Below, piece after piece: positions 57,815 through 64,000 of a stretch of 64,000 bases of DNA. The translations under genes were made by a program, and so were the position numbers. A model generated the notes under the pieces. It had not been told where the DNA came from, searched no databases, and was given only the letters and a program-made list of their open reading frames with translations. This DNA is from Chelydra serpentina (lineage: Eukaryota > Chordata > Testudines > Chelydridae), in the NCBI GenBank assembly GCA_037349315.1, contig JBAIAC010000059.1, positions 21,298,501 through 21,362,500 on the forward strand. The letters are read 5' to 3'. Position 1 is the first letter of the stretch. Each line of letters opens with the position of its first letter.

Positions 57815-58425
57815 GTTTCAGAGTGGTAGCTGTGTTAGTCTGTACATTGGCCAAACCGGACAGTCTCTATGCAAAAGAATAAATGGACACAAATCTGACA
57901 TCAGGAATCATAACATTCAAAAAATCAGTAGGAGAACACTTCAATATCTCTGGTCACTCAGTAACAGACCTAAAAGTGGCAATTCTTCAACAAAAAACTT
58001 CAAAAACAGACTACAACGAGAAACTGCTGAACTGGAATTAATTTGCAAACTGGATACCATTAAATGAGGCTTGAATAAAGACTAGGAGTGGCTGGGTCAT
58101 TACACAAATGTATATCTACTTCCCCATGCTAAGTTTCCCCCTACTGTTACTCACACCTTCTTGTCAACTGTTTGAAATGGGCCATCCTGATTATCACTAC
58201 AAAAGTTTTTTTTTCTCCTGCTGATAATAGCTCACCTTAACTGATCAGTCTCTTAGAGTAGGTATGGCAACCTCCATCTTTTCAAGTTCTCTGTATATGT
58301 ATGTATATATATCTTCCTACTGTATGTTCCACTCTATGCATCTGATGAAGTGGGTTCTAGCCCACGAAAGCTTCTGCCCAAATAATTTTGTTAGTCTCCA
58401 AGGTGCCACAAGTACTCCTCGTTCT
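57815..58425 (+). mobile_element. Penelope-like retroelement fragment with target duplication
   Basis: Plus translation gives 'LYIGQTGQSLCKRINGHKSD', the YIG part of a GIY-YIG endonuclease. The tail has 'ctgatgaagtgggttctagc' and 'ccaaggtgccacaagtactc'. The 5' end 'gtttcagagtggtagctgtg' is an inverted match to the outer tail seen at 21410-21432. Flanks gtttaccgtggacat (57800-57814) and gtttaccgttgagac (58426-58440) form a TSD of about 14 bp with 12 of 15 equal. The reverse transcriptase is missing. Confidence 0.85.
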
Positions 58426-58440
58426 GTTTACCGTTGAGAC

Positions 58441-59947
58441 ACACATTCTGTATTTGATTTTTCTTATGCTCCGAAATGGAGCTTGAAAATACAATACTCC
58501 TCCTGAATTTGTTTGCATGCAGGGCCTTTCAAATTCCAGGTACTTCAAAGCTTTTAACAAAGCAAGGAGTTGAATGTAGTCATCTCCCTTTACTACTTCC
58601 TTGATTGCAGAAAGCCATCAGCAATCTCTGTGTTTTATTATTTATTAGTTAACTTGTTCTCCCCCTACTGGCTCTGCAGCATAGAGCACAAAACATTGTG
58701 TGGGTCCTACATAAATAGTGGCTATTGCTGTACTGGATTCCCCTTATTAATTTTTGGGTTGCAGAGTTGTATATTTTTATTTAAAGAACGATAATCTGAT
58801 GGGGATCATCATCCAGATTCACAGCTATAATCCTGCCTCTATACATCTTGCTGGAGAGCAGCAGAGTGAGGGGTATATGATGCTCCTTCAGCACTTCTAT
58901 ATATACTATCATCTTGGAAGAAGTCAAGGCTCTACAACAAGGTGAACAAAAGTCGATGAATTTTTTTAAAAATATGTTTTTATTTAATCGGATTTTTAAA
59001 TTGAAATTAAATACATTTTCTTTTTAAAAATCAGCCATATTAAAATAAAAAATGAAATTATAACAAACTATGGTATATCTAACTATAATCCATTAAAATA
59101 ATTTTTTTTAATTACAAAAATGTCGCTGCGTCAATGAGCCCTCAAATGTTAACGAGTCAAAGGATGCTGCTTTTTTAACTGTACACAGAATCAAGGGGGG
59201 GAAATGTCTAACATTTGAGGTCAACTCAAGCTCTATAAATACATCACAATGTCATATACTTCATTAAGTATGTATCTATGATTTTCCATTTTTACAATGG
59301 AGTAAATGCTGGTATTTATATTTTTCCAAATGGCAGTACTTTAGTTGATAAATCAACTGGAAGCTGACAAAGTAGGGAAGCTTGTTTTCCGCATCCAACC
59401 TTAAATAAAAGCAAGGTGGGAGAGGCTAAAATCTACAAGTTCTAAAAACATGAAGGACAGTAGCCAGATTTTTAAAAAGTAGTTGGGTGTCTAGTGGGAG
59501 AGTGCCATGAGGGACACAGGTATTAATTTAGGTTCAGAACTAAGTCGTTCTGAAATACTTCACTTTGGCCCTTAGGGAGAATGTTGTGACACTTGTTGCA
59601 AATTTGAAAGAAAAAAAAGCTTTTGTAATAAAAAAAAAGAAGAATACATGATTAAAAGGCAAATTTTAAATCAATTTAAATTTGCAGTAAAACTACTATA
59701 ACTTTTACACAAATTAAGAATTAAACAGCACAATTATCAAAACAAGATTACAACTGCAATTGAGATAATAAATCAATGAGTTAAAAATTATATGGAATAA
59801 AATTAATAAGGGACCAGATCATCAGATGAACACAATCAAGACTTAAATTATGAAGTTAACATAATACGTGATCAATTCTTATACATACTAGCCCTGGAAA
59901 CCTAAGAAAGCATAGTCTACTGCTTCGTAGGGCTGAGAAGTACTTAC
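58441..59947. other. AT-rich intronic DNA
   Basis: 58950-59120 and 59590-59770 are rich in A/T runs that could be an old element ('aatcggatttttaaattgaa'), but no ends are visible. Confidence 0.35.
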
Positions 59948-60042
59948 ATTCCTTCCTGGTTGACATTTACTAGGTAATTTCTACAGCTGACTCTTTCACC
60001 AAGTAATTTCTCTCTGCTACCATAACAAGTGATCAACAACCT
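59948..60042 (-). CDS. Candidate host exon (95 bp), first of the chain
   Basis: The acceptor 'aataagggatattag' follows a C/T-rich tract, and the donor AGGAAT|GTAAGTA is near ideal. Thirty-one codons read RLLITCYGS, then 'REKLLGERVSCRNYLVNVNQ', then EG, and two bases (AT) remain. These join the first A of 43298-43334 to give Ile. Upstream in the same frame there is a TAG before the acceptor, so the border is needed. The Harbinger element lies in the intron that follows. No protein is recognised. Confidence 0.5.
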
Positions 60043-60153
60043 CTAATATCCCTTATTAAGGGAGAGGGGGGGTTTCTGTAAACACTGTTATACACCCAGG
60101 TAACACATGATGATTTAAAATAGATGGATATTCATGTGCTATTTCTTTCACTT

Positions 60154-60192
60154 GGGCGCGCGCGCACACACACACACACACACACGCGCGCC
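60154..60192. repeat. GC/CA/CG alternating tract
   Basis: (GC)n, (AC)n and (GC)n alternate purine-pyrimidine without interruption for about 36 bp, a sequence prone to Z-DNA. Confidence 0.95.
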
Positions 60193-60969
60193 TTAAGAGT
60201 GGGGGGGGGAATACAGTGGATGCCCTCACAGGAAGGTTACAAAAAGAGAACAGGTGAAAAGGGTTACTTAAAGAAGAGACTGGCTCTTTAACTTGATCTT
60301 CAAAACATTAGTGTCAGGACTGCCATTCAGGAAACCAGATGATGTCATCTCTGGTGGGTACTGTAGGCTGGCCAGTGGGTTTCCTCTGGGCATATGGCTG
60401 GTCAGGCTGGCATAGCCTATGGAATTTTTGTTTTCTCCTTCCTGAGGGAAGGAGGGGTATTGTCCCTTCTTGGCATTGTGGTGGCCAGGGAGGATCACAC
60501 CATCTCTTGCATTTCTGGATCTTCAAGGTTATGATTTTGGTTTGCTTCACCCCCTAGCACCTCCTCAGAGATGATCTGAGCAAATCAGAGGATCACAGGT
60601 CTAGTATCCAAATAACATGGTCCAATCCAGGTTGAAGGTGGGCAAACTTGACCTTTGGTCAGTCTGGAAAGTCACATCTCTTACTGGTAGTTCTGTAACA
60701 GTATGTGTAACTGGACCACAAACACAGATGTGCTCTGAAAATATGGGGATTCATAGGAGATGACTCCATGGATGAGATTCTGGGGTACTGCTTACAGAGT
60801 ACAAATGATCCAAGTTCCTGTAGGTCCCTACATGCTCTAGACATGATGGATGACCCAATTATTATTTGTTACTTCACACATATTTCCACTCATCCATACT
60901 TCACACTCTCAGCATTTCTTTAAATATTCTGGGTTTTTTATTGGTAAAGAATCAAAGAACTAACCATTC
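60193..60969. other. Unassigned DNA
   Basis: A minus-strand exon-like block at 60795-60838 is listed among rejected items. No repeat is recognised. Confidence 0.35.
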
Positions 60970-63900
60970 ATAGTCTGACCAGGTGAAGGGGAAGACAGAT
61001 GAGGACAGGCAGAGTGTGTCCACCAGAGAGAAGAGAAGGAGGAGGAATTGCACACAACTACACGTTTCAAATCAATATCAGGTCCTCAAAATGGAAACTA
61101 TGGAGGATACATCTCAAGATCCAGCAGGTCCAAAGGGACAGAGAGATGTACAGGGCCACACATGTGGATGGCAGCTTGGTGCAACCTGCAAAATCAAGCT
61201 TACATGCAAAGAGTTATCCAACCTTCCAAGGAAGACGGCCGATCCTTGTTGGAGATTCAACAGTCAGAAGACTCGAAAGAACGTTCTGCAAGGGACAGGC
61301 AGACAACAGGATGGTGTGTTGCCTTCCCGGAGCCAAGACATGAGACTTCACTCTAAGGTTGGATAGACTTCTGAACTCAACTGGCAAGGATCCATTGTTG
61401 ATGGCTCATATCAGCACTAATAACACTGCATCAAGGATATCTCACAGATAAAAGACGACTTAAGGGACCTCGAAAGCATGCTGAAGAAGAATGTCCAAGC
61501 AATTTTCTCAGAGAAATTTCCTCTCCCATGGGTGAAAGAAGGCAAAAAAGAGTCTAGAAGTGAACTGCTGGCTAGGTAAGTAGTGTTGGGTTTGGGTTTT
61601 GCGTAACATTGGACCACCTTCTATGAGGAGAAGAAGAGGCTGTATAGTTTTGATGGCCTCCTCCTCAGTAGGAGGAGAATCAGTCTAGAGTACTGTAATC
61701 AGGAGAACATTAAACTAATATAAAAAAGGGAGAGTAATAAAAGGAAAGATATGAGAACTCACCACAAAATTGAGATGCTGAGAATAAAATTAGCCAAGGA
61801 ATCAAAGGACACGAGGAAAAGAAATTCTTGAATTGCCTATACACCTATGCTAGGATTCTGGGTAGAAAACAAAAGGGATTAGAATTGCTCATTTATGAGC
61901 ATAAATTCAGTCTAGTTAGTATTACTGAAACTTGGTGAGAAGATTCGCAGTATTGGAATGTTAAAATCAATGGATAAAACCTATTTAGGAAGGACAGAGT
62001 GGGAAAAGGGGAGAGAGAGTGGCATTCTATGTCAAAAATAACATTACCTCTATGTCAAAAATAGCATTGCCCCTGGAGCCCTGAGCCAGCCCCCCTTCAC
62101 CATCCCACTGGGCCCTAGAGTTTTTTTAGCATGTTGAGGGGGGCTCAGAAAGAAAAAGATTGAGAACCCCTGGTTTAGATAACAAGTGATCATGACTTGA
62201 TCATATTTGTTATGTGCAAGGAGACCAGTAATATATATATTTGGTGCTTTAATAGGGCCAATTAGACAAAGCTGAAAACACTTATGAGTTAAATCAGCTG
62301 GGAGGAAGAATTTAAACAGAAAAACATGAATGATAATCGGGAATCTTTTAAGAACACCTTACTAGATGCCCAAAAAGCCACAATTGAGAAAAAAGGCCAT
62401 ACTAGTTTTTTAAAAAATGGTTTTGAAGGGAAGTGAAGACAGCTATAAAAAATTATATACAACAAATGGAAGAAAGTTGATCGTAATGAATAGAAATCAG
62501 AAGTTAGGAATTGTAGAAGTTGATAAGAGAAGGAAAGGGACAGAATGAGAAATTTAGGGCCAGCAGAGTTAAGGACAATAAGTAGTATTTTTTAAACTAT
62601 ATTAGGAACAAAAAAAGTCCAGACAATGGTATTGTTCAATTACTCCATGGAAATGGCAGAATTATCAATAATAATGCAGCAAAGGCCAGAATGTTCAATA
62701 AAGTATTTCTGTTCCATTTCTATGGGGAAAAAAAGATTATGTAGTCTCATCATAGAGTGACGATAACACTCTTTCCATTCCACTAGTATCCCAGATGAGG
62801 TTAAACAGCAGCTACTAAAGTTAGACAGTTTTAAATCAGCAGGTCCAGATAAATTGCATCCAAGAATTTTAAAAGACCTGGCTAAGGATCTTTCTGGACC
62901 ATTAATGTTGATTTTCATTAAGTCTTGGAGCACTGGGGAAATTCCACAAGACTGGAAGACAGATAATGATGTGTATCTGATGATGGGTAAAGGGGATGAC
63001 CCGGTAATTATAGGCCTGTCAGTCTGACATTGATCCCTGGCAAGGTAACAGAGCGGCTGATACAGGACTCAATTAATAAAGAATTAAAGGAAGGTTATGT
63101 AATTAAAACAAATCAACATGGGTTTATGGAAAATAGATCCAGTCTAACTAACTTGATATCTCTGATAAGATTACAAGTTTGGTTGATGAAGGCAATAGTG
63201 CTGATGTAATATACTTTGACTTGATACCACACAATGTTTTGATTAAAAAACTAGAACGATGTAAAATTAACATTGCGCAGATTAGAAACTAGCTAACGGA
63301 TAGGTCTCAAAATGTAATTATAAATGGTGAAACATCATCTATCAGATGTATTTCCAGTGGCGTCCCACAGGGATTGGTTCTTGGCCCTATGCCATTTAAC
63401 ATTTTTATCAGTGACTGGGAAGAAAACATCATCAAAAATCATCACTGATAAAATATGAGGATGACAAAAACTTTGGGAGTGGTAAATAACGAGGAGGACA
63501 GGTCACTAATTCAGAGTGATCTGGATTGCCGGGCAACCTAGGTGCAAGAAAACAATATGTATTTTAATATGGCTAAATATAAATGGATACATCTGGGAAC
63601 AAAGACTGTAGGCCATACTGACATAATGGGGGACTTTATCCCAGGAAGCAGTGACACTGAAAAAGATTTGAGGATCCTGGTGGATAATCATCTGAACATG
63701 AGCTCCCAATGTGACTTTGTGGCCAAAAAAGCTAATGTGATCCTGGGATGTATAAACAGGGGAATCTCGAGTAGGAGTAGAGAGTATTTTACCTCTGTAT
63801 TTGGCATTAGTGCAACCACTGATGGAATACTGCGTCCAGTTCTGGTGCCCACAATTCAAGAATGTTGATCAACTGGAGAAGGTTCAAAGAAGAGCCACAA

Positions 63901-64000
63901 GAAAGATTAAAGAATTAGTAAACATGCCTTATAATAATAAACTAAATAGATAGACTCAAAAAGTTCAAACAAAGAAAAGGTTAAAGTCTATAAGTATCTA
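60970..64000 (+). mobile_element. Long decayed CR1 LINE with ORF1 and ORF2, cut by the window edge
   Basis: ORF1 remnants at about 61000-61620 include 'RPILVGDSTVRRLERTFCKG' and NRMVCCLPGA, the SGNH-esterase-like block of CR1/L2 ORF1 (Ser codon 61257-61259). The later block reads HISTNN (61406-61425) where HIGTND is expected, so the esterase is degenerate. ORF2 remnants start near 61780: endonuclease ('LVSITETW'), then RT: 'DSFKSAGPDKLHPRILKDLA', 'NYRPVSLT'-like near 63005, 'NQHGF' near 63110, 'SSGVPQGLVLGP' near 63355, and LEKVQRRAT near 63870. Stops and frameshifts are frequent. Confidence 0.88.
62070..62172. mobile_element. hAT terminal fragment inside CR1
   Basis: Ends in 'agattgagaacccctg', the reverse complement of a CAGGGGTTCTCA hAT terminus. 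The left end is not seen. Just upstream a ~22 bp CR1 stretch ('tatgtcaaaaata') is present twice in tandem. Confidence 0.55.

Noticed and set aside
60795..60838. Minus-strand exon candidate (ACRDLQELGSFVL) upstream of the host exon chain
   Set aside because: Ends in phase 1, which does not match the start of 59948-60042; may belong to a repeat.

Overview
The window looks like nuclear DNA of a reptile, most likely a turtle. The reasons are: abundant CR1 LINE copies on both strands; a tRNA-like SINE whose 3' end copies a CR1 tail (the tortoise polIII/SINE type); many MIR/CORE-like SINE copies; and high-copy Harbinger, hAT and Penelope derivatives of kinds I recognise from turtle genomes. A crocodilian is the main alternative. 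There is no prokaryotic or organellar signature. Family names rest on motifs, termini and target-site duplications (TSDs) read by eye, not on a database search.

Host gene. Most of the window appears to be intron of one minus-strand gene. I find eight short candidate exons with AG/GT borders, at 59948-60042, 43298-43334, 39818-39879, 29984-30073, 26586-26674, 25759-25876, 13157-13274 and 12961-13021. The first five join in phase through four junctions, and the last three join in phase through two. The phase does not carry from 26586-26674 to 25759-25876, so an exon is probably missed there. The peptides resemble an alpha-solenoid (HEAT/ARM-like) protein, but I cannot name it.

Harbinger island (48849-54066). 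A complete PIF/Harbinger DNA transposon of about 5.2 kb sits in an old LTR, which is itself flanked by an unusual ~120 bp duplication. It carries a DDE transposase with one +1 frameshift, a two-exon Myb/SANT-like gene on the opposite strand with a phase-compatible intron, and, inside that intron, a third plus-strand ORF of 96 codons with a good start context and a close AATAAA. The intron also holds a 78 bp (26-codon) minisatellite. Small Harbinger relatives lie at 34828-35756, 38702-38997, 46111-46668 and 46181-46476.

Other mobile DNA. hAT-type non-autonomous elements with 8 bp TSDs lie at 717, 4779, 15986, 20108, 39012 and 45147. Three copies of a ~123 bp MITE with 8 bp TSDs lie at 28237, 43029 and 44713. 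Solo LTRs lie at 10854, 21886, 27620, 44198 and 55504. Penelope-like fragments with a GIY-YIG motif lie at 26731 and 57815, and a near-perfect 101 bp-arm palindrome built from a Penelope-type tail lies at 32960-33165. A long decayed CR1 with ORF1 (SGNH-like) and ORF2 (EN/RT) runs from about 60970 off the right edge. Many elements are nested, giving a readable relative chronology.
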